Below are positions 1 to 10,933 of a stretch of 64,000 nt of DNA, piece after piece. The notes under the pieces are model-generated. The model made no database searches. It was not told where the DNA came from and worked only from the letters and a program-made list of their open reading frames with translations. How positions within the stretch are numbered: position 1 is the first letter of the stretch; every line of letters begins with the position of its first letter. Origin of the DNA: Larix kaempferi (Eukaryota; Streptophyta; Pinopsida; Pinales; Pinaceae); NCBI GenBank assembly GCA_027924585.1, contig BSBM01000779.1, positions 18,644,001 to 18,708,000 on the forward strand, in the 5' to 3' direction. A program made the translations under genes and the position numbers.

Positions 1-795
1 TCCTTGCTCTCAGGTCACCCCTAAGCTGAGTTCACAGTCCCCTAGGTAGAGTATAGATTTTAGTTACCATTTACTTGTTATTTCCCCAAGTTATTCAGAA
101 TATTTCAAAGACAACACGAAACCCAATAGCCAACTTAATACTCTTGAGTTCCAGGATGCTCTAGGGGATTTTAAGCCATAGCCATGGAGAGAATCACTAA
201 AACACAGTCAATTCAGGTAAATGTAGCACTCCTGCAAGCTTGGGGTAGTTCTCCTACCTGTACACAATTAAGTGGCTAAGATCATACCAAACTGTATGAT
301 TCCTCCTGATCTGAGTCAGTTTGGTCCTCCCAAATCTACCCTCAATCACTTGGCTTCAGGACCAGTTTGGTTCTCCCAAATCCATCCTCCCTCATGAGCA
401 TTCATTGTCTTAGGTTCAGGTTTTCCATTCTCATTTCTCTTGTGTATTCAGCTCATGAGATTGTGAATGTTGCATAATGAATAATGAGAGTTTCGATGAG
501 TTTTCACCTTTTATTCCCTTAGGGGAATTTTCTTCATTATATGAATTCTTTTAATTCATTAATCTCTTAATTCTTTTCTTTAGGCTTTGCCAATTGTATC
601 TAATAATAATTTCTTTTTATTATTATTATGTGGCATTTTCCCTCCAACTTTAGGGGACCATGACTCCCTCTTTAATGTGCTGGTCCACACAGTCAACATA
701 AACCTCTTTAACAAATTTATAAACTTTCCTAAGTATAAATGAAATAATACTTAGATGAAAATATAATAGGGGTTCAAAGTCCAAAATAGGGGTAT
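1..795. other. Non-coding stretch, probable 3' end of an LTR
   Basis: No credible reading frame. The stretch is AT-rich and ends in ggggtattaca directly against the first satellite monomer. An end in TTACA is shared with the chromovirus LTRs further right in this window (LTR ends near 44413 and 56757), so this may be the tail of an LTR element inserted in the satellite, with its body outside the window. No second LTR copy is available here to prove it. Confidence 0.3.
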
Positions 796-1842
796 TACAT
801 GCATATGGCCATTGTGTAAATGTTCACAATGACCACACTCACCTGGGAGCCTTTGGATCAGAAATGACCTCCTTGCACAAAATTGGCATGGCCTTTACTA
901 AGAAAAACCCTAGTTCTAGAGATGTCACAATACCACTTTTTATGGGCGTTTGAGGCATGGAGGGGGGGGGTCCCCTAGTTAAAACCCAATGTCCTAAATC
1001 CATTGGAATTGACATATTCATGACCAAAGTCATTGTTTTGGTGCTATGGGCATTTTTTCCAGGCACCCCATGGCTATTTAGGGACACTTTGAGGATTTGG
1101 TATGGGGGAACCGAACCCAAACTGATGAGTGGTCTTGGATTCTTTCAACTCCCACACATGCATATGGCCATTTTGGAGATGTTCACGATGGACTTCACTA
1201 AGAAAAACCCTAGTTCTGTAGATGGCATAATAGCACCATTTCTGGGAGTTTGAGGCACGGTTGGGGGGTTCCCCTAGTTGAAAACCGGTGTCCTAAATCC
1301 ATTAAAATAGATGGATTCATGACCAGATTCATCATTTTGGTGCTATGGGAATTTTTTCCACGCACCCCGTGGTCATTTAGGAACACTTTGAGGATTTCCT
1401 CTAGGGGTACCGAACCCAAAGTGGTAAGCATACTTGGATTCTTTAAACTTCCACACATGAATATGCCCATTGTGGATGTGTTCACGATGGTTACGCTCAC
1501 CTGAGAGACTTCGGATCAGAAATGACCCCCTTGTGCAAAATTGGCATGGCCTTCACTAAGAAAAACCCTAGTTTTGGATATGGCACAATATCATAGTTTA
1601 TGTGCATTTGAGGCACATTGGGGGGATCCCCTAATTGAAAATCAGTGTCCTAAATCCATCGAAATTGATGGATTCACGACCAGAGTCACAGCTTTGGTGC
1701 TATGGGAATTTTTTCCAGGAACCCCATGGCCATTCAAGGACACTTTGAGGATTTGCACTGGTGGCACCGAACCCAAATCAGCGAGCATACTTGGATTCTT
1801 TCATCTCCCACACATGCATATGAAAATTTTGGATGTGTTCAC
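796..1842 (+). repeat. Satellite block A (monomer about 355-360 bp)
   Basis: Head-to-tail copies. Landmarks recur in order: a G run (ggggggg) followed by tcccctag, then ccaaatccat-like text, ttggtgctatggg, caggcaccccatgg, gggacactttgaggatt, cgaacccaaac, cacacatgcatatggcc, gtgttcacgatgg, and aaaaaccctagttc before the next G run. The phrase tttgaggca starts near 949, 1249 and 1607; the first interval (300) is short because one unit lacks about 58 bp, and the second (358) is a full unit. The reading frames across it are not genes. The block ends where the Ty3 element at 1843 starts. Confidence 0.88.
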
Positions 1843-3314
1843 TGGTGGAATCCAAGAATGGATACCTATTAGGGTAGCTAAACCAGAAGCATACTTTAAT
1901 TATCGATCAGGGAGCGTACAAACTTAAGAGGTACTAAGCATTGTTTGTGCACTATACAATGGTCTTTGTCGTTCAGGGTGTGTGAATGTATCCTAAAGGT
2001 TTCTTTGAGGAAAAATGGAAAAATAGAAGTATTTCTCTAAAAACGAAGAAGCTAAAAATATGAAAGGATGCAAATTTGTAACCTAATTCTGCTGAAAACT
2101 TAATTAGAATTTGAATGTTGAAAACTGGAAATTTAACCTAGGAATCAAATGTTGAAAACTTGAAAAATCTAATCTAGGAATTAAATATTGAAAGTTGGAA
2201 ATCTAATCTAAGAATCAAATACGGAAAGCTAGAAATCTAATCTAAGAATAGAATACTGAAAATTAATCAAACTTTATCTATTCAAATTAAGTACCGAAAT
2301 TGATGATCACTACTGTATTCAAATCAAAGAGCTGAAACAATTAACTTCTATATGATCGAACTCAGATAAGGGAAATATGCATGAAATTGAAGATCCGAAT
2401 CATTGTCTAGAATTAATATAAAATGCTGAAAAATAGGGGTAAAATATGCCTGCGCAAAATGCATGTACAGGACTGTGGAAAGCGTGTTACAAAACTATAG
2501 AATCGGTATTATCAAACTACAGAAAAAAATAAAAATAAAAATAAAAAATAAAAAATAAAAAAAAAAATAAAAAAATAAAAAAATAAAAAAATAAAAAAAA
2601 AATAAAAATAAATAAAAATAAAAATAAAAAAAAATAAAAATAAAAATAAAAAAATCATTGAATTGAAATAAGAATCTACTATTCAAACCATTATCAAAGT
2701 ACTTCACATATTATGATGATTAAACCAATTAGCGAAACACATGAGAAATACCTGAAGTAAAATGAGGCTCCTGACCTACGTGTTGAAGGGGCCCTCCCCA
2801 ACCCGTATTTCATGAGTGAAAAAGAATTATAAACTCAAAGCTTCGAAATAACACCAGTCTTCCATGATCAAAATCGTAACCTCATGTCTTAGAACATAAC
2901 TATCTCGAATAAAATATGATGAATATAAGTTCTAGAAAAATGTCAACAGGAACCCCTTTCCACTCAAGAGGCTCATGTATATATCTATTTTGAATCATAA
3001 GCTAACTCTATGTTTTAAATGTCAATCCTGCTAAATAGGAGTTTTCTTCTATAAATTAGAAAAATGGGGCATTAAGCCACTTGTGGTCTTTCAGTCTTTG
3101 AGTTGGATTTGATTGTTGTATCCTAGATCATCGAGGCTTGCTCATACATGCTTATTTCATATAATTAGCTCATAAAAACGCCTCTAAGCATAAAAGAATA
3201 ATCTCTAAACTACTTTATTAAATAATCAAAACAAATGCATTATTCCCCACAAATAGAGGTATTTTCCTTATCCATTCTTGTGCTTGTGTGACATAAAAAG
3301 GCTATAGAGTACCT
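1843..3314 (-). repeat. 3' LTR of the Tat/Athila-like element, inner end truncated
   Basis: Aligns over its length with 14860-16233 (shared starts tggtgga, shared text gctatagagtacct at the other end). It lacks the last 19 bases, including the ggggctcatca terminus, of the partner LTR. The deletion that removed integrase and the polypurine tract therefore also clipped this end. It is about 100 bp longer than the partner because of an A-rich microsatellite at 2521-2653. Confidence 0.85.
2521..2653. repeat. A-rich microsatellite (AAAAAT/AAAAATA) inside one LTR
   Basis: About 130 bp of runs of A separated by single T. The matching place in the other LTR (near 15536-15550) has only acataaaaatcattg. 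The tract therefore expanded in this LTR after insertion. The minus-strand frame across it, made almost only of F, I and Y, is an artefact. Confidence 0.9.
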
Positions 3315-3850
3315 TATCCATTATTCCATGTGTACGTGGCACTTTCCCTTATGATTTTGTTTTTTTCTTGGTGGCTATAATGTTGTGGGAATTTAGCAGA
3401 CACTAAGTAGTTTTCTATGTTTACAAACCATGGGATTTTTGTTGATATTGCAAAAAGGTGCTCATCAGGGAAGCTATCATTTACCAATTCATTGTTTTGT
3501 CCATGGGTGAGTCTAGATAGAAAATCAACCACTACATTGTGTTTTCCTGGCTTATCCAGGATTGTTATATCAAACTCTTGCAAGAGAATTAGCCATCTAA
3601 TTATTCGAGCACTTGTATTAGGTTTATTCATAAGATACCTGATTGCTAAATGGTCGGTGTGGACAAAAAATTGGTATCCAGTTATGTAGTGCCTGAATTT
3701 GTTTATGGCATGTATAATAGCCAAAAACTCTTTTTCTGTGACTATATAATTTAATTTTGCTCCTGCCAAGCTTTTGCTAATGTAGTATACAACATACGGT
3801 CTCTTTTCTTCCTCTTGCACAAGGACTGATCCAATGGCCTTTTCTAATGC
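3314..3850 (-). pseudogene. Ty3 RNase H domain (pol remnant)
   Basis: RNase H degrades the RNA of the RNA-DNA hybrid during reverse transcription. The open stretch (168 codons, 3314-3820) has the usual Ty3 order: YYISKSL, the E-containing NYIVTEKEFLAII helix, HTDHLAIRYL with the catalytic Asp, and a tail with DFLSRL, the end of the domain in most plant Ty3 elements. After the TWNN region the frame stops exactly where LTR sequence begins, so the integrase zinc finger, catalytic core and C-terminal domain are all absent. A frameshift separates it from the RT frame at about 3850-4010. Function as RNase H relic is secure; it cannot be active. Confidence 0.85.
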
Positions 3851-3851
3851 A

Positions 3852-4733
3852 TCAGAATGGATGTGGAATGGTAGTGCCCAATTTGGTCCTTGGAGTACTG
3901 GAAATGTGATGTCTTCTCCTCGAGGTTATCAAATGCTGACATACAATGCTTTGTCTAGATGAATTATGTGTCTTTTGTGAGAAGAGCAAACATTGGTGCA
4001 AAATTTTGCTATAGCTTTCGATAAATCTTCTGTAGTAGACTGTTTTCCCAAGAAAACTTCTCACATCTCTTTGTTTGATAGGCGGTGCCAGTGTTTTGAT
4101 GACTGCGACTTTTCCTTGATGAACTTCAATTCCTCTCTGTGAAATATGGTGTCCAAGCACGATGCCTTCTTCCATCAGCATTCTGAATTTATAATTGCTT
4201 AGACATAAGCTCATCTCGATGCATTTTTTCAAGACTAATTCTAGATGTTTTAATGCCTCATCAAAATTTTGGCCATAGGGTGTGAAGTCATCCATGTAGA
4301 CTTCCATTTGATCATTAATAAAATTAGAGAAGATGCTTAAAATTTCCCTTTGAAATGTTGTTGGGGCATTACAGAGTCCAAAGGGTAGTACTCTGTATGC
4401 ATAAGTGCCCCATGGGAATGTAAATGTTGTTTTATCTTGATCAGCTGGGTGGATTAGGATCTGGTTGTACCCACTGAACCCATCCAAGAATGAGAAAAAT
4501 TTGTTTCCAGCCAATGTGTCCAGTACTTGGTTGATGAATGGTAGAGGGAAGTGATCTCTCTTAGTTTCCTTATTGAGCTCTCTGTAATCCACATAGATCC
4601 TCCACTTCCCTCCTTTCTTAGGAACTATAACCAATGGTGAGACCCATTCACTATCTGAGATTGGGTATATGAACCTTGCATCTAACAGCTTTTGCAACTC
4701 CAGCTTAACTATGCCTTTTAATGTTGGGTTCAT
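3852..4733 (-). pseudogene. Ty3 reverse transcriptase (pol remnant)
   Basis: Copies element RNA into DNA in the cytoplasmic particle. Of 293 codons, about the first 240 are clear RT: an N-terminal LDARFIYPISDSEWVSP segment, VPKKGGKWRIYVDYRELNK (first catalytic Asp), FLDGFSGYNQI, PFGLCNAPTTFQR, the YMDD active site, and a VLGHHIS/GIEV thumb region leading to VRSFLG. The wording is that of Tat/Athila-type Ty3 elements, not chromoviruses. The last 50 or so codons lose similarity, marking a frameshift before RNase H. The reading frame breaks again upstream at about 4733, where the protease-RT linker begins in another frame. Confidence 0.9.
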
Positions 4734-5379
4734 TCTTCTTTGTGGTTATCTGATAGGAACATCACCTTCATGTCAGTGTATGTCCATGCAAAAGCTTTGT
4801 TGTTGTCTGACAGTACCTTCATTAATTGTTGTTCTTGTCCTAGATCCAAATTGGAGTTAATATTAACTGTCTTTCTAGGCATTACCTCAACTATTTTGAT
4901 CTGAATTGGATGTTTTTCAAGTGTGAGTACCTCTGCCCACATTCTGTCAGAGTTGTGGGTTGATGTTTTCTCTTCTTGTTGCTGACCTGTGCCAAAACAA
5001 TATTAAAAAATATCCTGATTATAAGAAGCATTTTGAATAAATCTATCTAAATGATTTCCTTCATCAATGGATTTTAGTGATAGGGCAACTTCAATGGTAA
5101 GAATAGGTCGTATGTTTTGGTCTGTTATATCATTATAATTGTCTTTCCAATTTTGATATTCTAGGTCTGAAGACTTCCTTTCTAGAGGATATATCATGAT
5201 TTTATTTCTAGCTTTCCCACTGGTGATTGTCATGTTGCCAAATCTGCAACCTATATAGGTGTCTGCAGTTGCTATCCAAGGTCTCCCCAATATTATTGGG
5301 TACCTGCTAAGTTTACTTTTCACTTTAATGACTATGAACTCAGCTAGGTACTCCCAAGATTCTATATTGATAATGACGT
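4730..5379 (-). pseudogene. Ty3 protease C-terminus and protease-RT linker
   Basis: Two open pieces (5003-5323 and 4730-4942) continue the pol region between protease and RT. The text ILGRPWIATADTYIG is the hydrophobic segment that ends Ty3 aspartic proteases (the ILGRPFLATA-type motif). The second piece, with LSDNNKAFAWTYTDM, matches the segment just before RT in Tat/Athila elements. The reading enters directly from the copia insertion junction at 5384/5385, and the other half of the protease lies at 12692-13071. Several stops and a frame change interrupt it. Confidence 0.75.
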
Positions 5380-5384
5380 CTTTG

Positions 5385-5989
5385 TGTTAAATTTTGAGCA
5401 TTAATTCACAATAATCTAAGATATTTATTGAGAGAATAACATGTACAGTATATCAATGCATATCAAATCATAACAAGCATGTCAATCATCACAAGAATCA
5501 AAAGCATGAGAGATAAAAGACATAGAATTTCCGTGGGGAAAACCCTAAGGTGAAAAACCCCACAATTTCCTTAGAGATAGAGAGAGAAATGGCTCAACCA
5601 AAGTACAACAAAAATACACAGAGATAGTCTCCTAGTAGCAGATGATCCTCCTCCTCACTAGTGCGCCACTTTCTAAGTGAGAGAAGTGTGAGTTTCCAAG
5701 TGATCAAAATAGAGATTTCCTGATCTCTATTTATACTTGTCTATTTTCCTAGTGACCTTATGGGACCGACTTGTCTAGCTAAGTACATCAATCATATAAT
5801 ATATATTTCAGGGTCGACCCCACACATGGTGGTCTAATAACCCATCGGCAAGTTCACACACTTGCGACACTTGTCAATACACATGACGACACTTCTTTAT
5901 AGAGGAATAACACATCTCTTATAAGGGTACAATAAATATATATGAAATACATGGATGAAATACATTCTGAAGTTACATATACATCAACA
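5385..5989 (-). repeat. 3' LTR of copia element 1
   Basis: 605 bp, starting tgttaaattttgagc and ending acatcaaca on the plus strand; pairs with 12083-12686. A third copy in the opposite orientation is at 63318-63923. Confidence 0.95.
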
Positions 5990-5999
5990 CTCCCTCTTA
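5990..5999 (-). promoter_or_regulatory. Polypurine tract of copia element 1
   Basis: On the minus strand it reads TAAGAGGGAG and abuts the LTR, the position where plus-strand DNA synthesis is primed. The same tract sits next to the LTR of copia element 2 at 32602-32611. Confidence 0.8.
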
Positions 6000-7511
6000 A
6001 CTAGGAAGGTATTTCTCGACACAGATCTGCTAGCACAAGTCTTCTTCTTGGGATCATCATCATTGATGCATCGTCATCATCATCGTCACTATTGTTGCTA
6101 TCTCAACCAATCTTTGAATCTACTCGTGATAGGAAGTTCTACAGAGCTAGTCCTTTTTCATACTAGATGTAGGCCCACCACCTGCAAGTCTTTATCATCT
6201 GTGCGAATGGTCTGATAGAGGTGGTCTCTCAGGACTAATTTTATGTGCGGATGCAATACCGGAAAGAGCATCCCAGGAACATTTATGTGCCGAAGAATGA
6301 CCGGGAAGATCTCCCAGGACTGATTACATGCATCTCCTTCACAATACCTTTAAAGAGCATCCCAAGAACATTTATGTGCCGTAGCACAGCTGGAAAGATC
6401 TCTAAAGAGCATCCTAGGACTTATTACAAACACACGGCTCAACCTCTCAGATCTCCAGGACTGATTACATGTGAATAGACAATACCTTTAAAGAGCATCC
6501 CGGGAACATTTATGTGTCGCAGCACGAATGGCAAGATCTCTAAAGAGAATCCCAGGACTTATTACGAGCACATAGCTCAACCTATCGGATCTCTAGGACT
6601 GATTACATGTCTCCGTAGTAATACCTCATCCTAGGATTGATTACGAGCACACAACTCAACCTATCAGATATCTGAGGACTGATTACATACTACATAGCAA
6701 TACCTCATCCCAGGACTGATTACGAGCACACAACTCAACCTATTGGATATTTGAGGACTGATTACATGCTATTTGCACAACTTGCCACATATCATCTCTG
6801 ACCTCCAAGTATCAACCTGATAGTCATGATCCAATGGATCATCGTCACATGAAGCATCATCCTAATGCTCATTATCATACTAATCATCATCATCGTACCG
6901 TCCTGGTACATATCATCTGGAGGAACATCCTAAAGCTCATCATCATGATCATCCTGATCATACAATGCATCCACCTGATGCATACCAAGTATCTACCTGA
7001 TACATATCATCATACATGATCCACCTGATCATACAATGTATCCACCTGATACATACATAGATACATGATCCACACAATACATCTAACTGATAGATATCAA
7101 CATACATGATCTACCTGATCATACACAGTATCCACCTGATACATATATAGATACATGGTCCAAGCATCCAACATGATGCGTACATACATATATAAATGAT
7201 CCAACTGATCATATCCAGCATCCAACATGATGCGTACATACATATATAAATGATCCAACTGATCATATCCAGCATCCAACATGATGTGTACATACATATA
7301 CATATAAATGATCCAACTGATCACATCCAGCATCATCCTGATGCGTATACTGAGCAGTAACTGAAACATTGTCCTGATGTTCATCATCCAGCGCTTACAT
7401 CCATATCCATGTGAAGGATCCTCCTTCCAACATGCTTGGAATGGATTCAGCAAATGTGTCCATCAATTCTTCCTCGAAGTGTCTTCGATCTGAAGAACAA
7501 CAAGCTTCTCC
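6000..7511 (-). other. Repeat-rich 3' untranslated region of copia element 1
   Basis: About 1.5 kb between the end of RNase H and the polypurine tract, without a credible gene. From about 6230 to 6780 a phrase of the type cccaggactgattacgagcac recurs many times at irregular spacing with agcatcccaggaacatttatg. From about 6800 to 7170 there are cat/gat-rich direct repeats (cacctgatacatacat-like). A regular 54-bp minisatellite follows at 7171-7340. Frames here, including the minus-strand one at 7097-7453, are translated repeats. Confidence 0.8.
7171..7340. repeat. 54-bp minisatellite, about three units
   Basis: Units start with acatgatg at 7171, 7225 and 7279, exactly 54 bp apart, with few changes (tgcg/tgtg). 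Because 54 is a multiple of three, the minus-strand frame shows an 18-residue repeat (LDAGYDQLDHLYMYVRI-like), which is not evidence of a protein. Confidence 0.9.
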
Positions 7512-8954
7512 TTAGTACTCGAACTTCACCCTGGCTAGTGGCTTTGTCAGTACATCTGCAATCTTCTCATTTGTCGCAACATACAGGAGCTTCACTGCTC
7601 CTCTCTGCACCATATCCCTGATATAGTGAGATTTGATATCTATGTGTTTCGACCTGTTGTGAAACACTGGGTTCTTAGACAACTTCACACAACTCTGGTT
7701 ATCACAGAAGATACCAGTAGCATCCAACGGGAGATCAAATAACTCAGACAATAGCTTTCGAAGCCATACTACCTCACAACTAGCTGAACAGGCTACAACA
7801 TACTATGCCTCAGCTGTACTCAGTGCTATGCAGGATTGCTTCCTGCTAAACCAAGAGATCACACCTGATCCCATACTTAAGCAACACCCAGATGTGCTAT
7901 TCCTATCTGCAGCACTGCCTGCCCAATCTGAATCAACATAACCTTGCAGGTTAAACTTTTGATTCACTTCATATTTGAGCCCATAATCAATTGTACCCTT
8001 CAGGTACCTTAGAATATGCTTTACAGCAACCAGGTGAACACTCCTCGGATCCGTCAGGGACTAGCTCAATGTGTTCATTGCAAAGCAAATATCTAGTCTC
8101 GTGTTCGTCAGGTACATCAAGGACCCAATCATCTGACGATACATAGAGACATCAACTGGCTCAGATGAAGCATCATAAAGAAGCTTCAAGTTCGATGCCA
8201 TAGGTGTGGTCATGGCCTTGCAATCCATCATCCTGAACCTCTTCGGGATATCTACTGCATACTTCCCTTATCCAAGGAAGATCCCATCTGCACTCTGCCA
8301 CACCTCCATACCTAGGAAATAATGCTCCATGCCTATGTCCTTCATATCAAACTCGGCAGCAAGCTTCCTCTTTGTATCTACAATCAATCTGTCATCTCCT
8401 GTTACAAACAGGTCATCCACATATAGGAGTAGAACCACAGGATTCCCTTCCTCAACCTTCTAGTAAAGGTTGGAATTCGCTTTACTCTTGGTAAAGCCCA
8501 AACAGGATAGGAAACTGTCCATCCTACCATACCATGTTCTAGGAGCTTGCTTCAAGCCATACAAGGCTATCTTCAATCTGCACACATATGAATCTCTGTC
8601 ATGTCTTTCGAAACCAAGTGGCTGCTCCACATATACTTCCTCTTCAACTACACCATTCAAGAAAGCAGTCTTGACATCCATTTGGTGTATTTTCCATTTC
8701 ATCGCTGCAGCTAGGGAAAGTGCTATTCTGATGGAAGTATACTTGGCTACAGGTGCAAAAGTTTCTTCACAATCTATTCCCTCTTTCTGAGAGAAGCCAC
8801 GAGCTACGAATCTTGCCTTGTATTTCTCTATGCTGCCATCTGCAGCATGCTTGATTTTGTAGATCCATTTGGAAGTCACAACAGACTTCTCTTTAGGTCT
8901 TGGGACAACATCCCAAACATCATTCTTCATTATTGAATAGTATTCCTCGACCAT
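7512..8954 (-). pseudogene. Copia 1 reverse transcriptase-RNase H (pol part 2)
   Basis: One frame covers RT and RNase H. RT starts around [14 protein letters not shown] and shows [15 protein letters not shown], the [10 protein letters not shown] block with a catalytic Asp, [11 protein letters not shown], and the YVDD active site near 8395-8425. RNase H follows with a YVDSDWA block, a CDNQS block near 7690-7715, and ends in SKHIDIKSHYIRD and ADVLTKPLA, the usual copia C-terminus. In-frame stops lie at 8460, about 8270 (after a FLG motif), about 8060 and about 7785. A frameshift at about 8960-8975 separates it from the integrase frame. Most copia families encode this as one polyprotein with gag, which the shared frame upstream supports. 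Confidence 0.92.
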
Positions 8955-10927
8955 GGCATCCTTCCATTCTTTTTTTCCGCTGCTTCTTCATAACTGGAAG
9001 GTTCTTTATTCATGATGTCACAGAGTAAAGCAACATAGCTGGTATGTGATCTGGTTCTCTTCTTTGCTCTGTGTTCTTCTTCTAGAATGCCAAATATTTC
9101 TGCATCTTGAATGAGCTCTCTAGCCCATGCAGGTTTCCTCTTGTGAGAGTTATCCTCATGGGGTGGATCTACAGGTTCTTGCGGATCTTCAAAATCACGA
9201 ACAACTTCTGGAATTGCTTCAGTCATGGTAGTGTCTTGAAATCTAGTTTCCTTAGGTTCTTCATAAACTTCGATAGGTGCCTTCCTTGATTTGATGAATG
9301 TTGAGTTTTCATCAAATGTTACATCCCTTCTGACATTAATCTTCTTGAACCTTGGAAAGTATATTTTGTAAGCCTTCGAGCTTTCACTGTAACCCACAAA
9401 GGTACCATTCTTTCCTAAAGGATCTAGTTTGGCCCTCTTTTCCTTTGGGACATGAGTGTCTACTAGACAACCAAATATTCTGAGATGGCTGACTTCAGGT
9501 TTCTTACCAGAAAAGACTTCATCTGGTGTCTAGTTGTCCAATATCTTGTGGGGTGTTCTATTCTGCACATATACAGTTGTTCTAGCTGCTTCTGCCCATA
9601 GATGCATAGGTAGATCCTGGTCATGCAGCATTGCCCTTGCTGCTTCCATGATTGTTCTATTCTTCCTTTCTGCAACTCCATTCTGTTGTGGATTGTAAGG
9701 AGCGGTCAACTCCCTCTTAATCCCTGAATCACTGCAAAGCTTCTTGAATTCACCTGAGGTGAATTCTTCACCATTGTCAGATCTAAATGTTTTGATCTTC
9801 TTATCATTTTGATTCCCCATCAAGGTTTTGAATTCCTTGAACTTATCAAACACCTCGTATTTGTTCTTCAAGAAGTAGACCCAAGTCTTCCTAGAGAAGT
9901 CATCAATGAAAGAGACATAGTAAACATACCAACTTAGAGAACTTGATAACATAGGACCACATACATCTGAGTGGATGATTTCCAAGATACGTTTTTCCTT
10001 GCTTTCACTGCTTGGGAAAGCCTTCTTAATGTTCTTACCTTTTGCACATCCTTTGCAAACATATTCATGCTTGGTCTTGATTTCAGGAAGACCTTCTATG
10101 GCCTTACTTGCAATTCGTAATTCCCTGTAGTGCATATGTGCAAGTCTTCTATGCCAAAGTTCACTTGGCTCCATGGAATCATGCACCATGGCATGTTCAG
10201 GTTGTCCTTTCAATTTATACAAACCTACATCTTGCTCTCCAATTACTACTGCATCATTTATGGTCTTACCCTTTGGCCACAATAGGACTTGGCCATCCAA
10301 AAATGCAACCCTCATACCTTTTGCATCCAATGCAGAGATGGAGAGTAGGTTCTTCTTGAGCCCAGGTACATAAAGGACTTCTTCCATCTTCAATGATTTT
10401 CCATAATCTAGGTTGTAGGAGGCTTCACCACTTCCTTTGATGGGGTATGGATAATCATCCCCAAGTTTCACTTTGTGGGGTGATTCATGTTCAGATAGAT
10501 TTACAAAAGATTCTTTAAACCTAGTCATGTGTTTGGAATCCCCACTGTCAATTAACCAATCATTACAACCATGGGAGATAGTACCTATGAGAGCAGAGAT
10601 TAGAACATACACTTCTTCACTTGATGAGTCATCATCACTTTCTGCCCTAGCTTTCTTCTTTGGAGGTTCATCATCTTCAGCAGCATGAGAATGGTACCTT
10701 CTTTTGTTACCCTTCTTCTTCCTGCTGGAGTTGTTGTTGTTTTGGTTATCCCTTTTGTTCTTGGGACATTCTGAAGCAAAGTGACCTTTCTCATTGCAAT
10801 TGAAACACCTTAGATCTTTCTTATATTTGTGATAAGGGTGAGAAGATTTCTTCTTGTGATGAGATGGCTCCCTTTCGAACTTGCTTTTCTTGGTGTGTAC
10901 TATGAGAGCTTGATCTTCATTTCCCAT
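8955..10927 (-). pseudogene. Copia 1 CCHC-protease-integrase (pol part 1)
   Basis: Same frame as gag, beginning MGNEDQALIVH. In order: a basic segment; a canonical CCHC knuckle CFNCNEKGHFASEC (residues about 40-53); a protease with WLIDSGDSKHMT, where DSG replaces no catalytic residue but the usual A after it is D; LYVPGLKKNLLS; a GAG-pre-integrase block LWHRRLAHMHY with CKGCAKGK (HHCC finger); the integrase core with HSDVCGPM, FIDDFSRKTWVYFL, RSDNGEEF and PYNPQQNGVAERKNR (D,D,E). A stop at 9530 breaks the frame once; the integrase C-terminus and linker continue in the same frame to about 8966 (GYSESSKAYKIY, then an acidic linker). Integrase joins element DNA to the host chromosome. Confidence 0.93.
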
Positions 10928-10933
10928 CTTTTC

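Noticed and set aside
2495-2707. 70-codon minus-strand frame rich in F, I and Y, resembling a membrane protein
   Set aside because: It is the translation of the A-rich microsatellite in one LTR.
7097-7453. 118-codon minus-strand frame with 18-residue repeats
   Set aside because: The 54-bp minisatellite has a period divisible by three, so any frame shows a protein repeat. It lies in the 3' region of copia 1.
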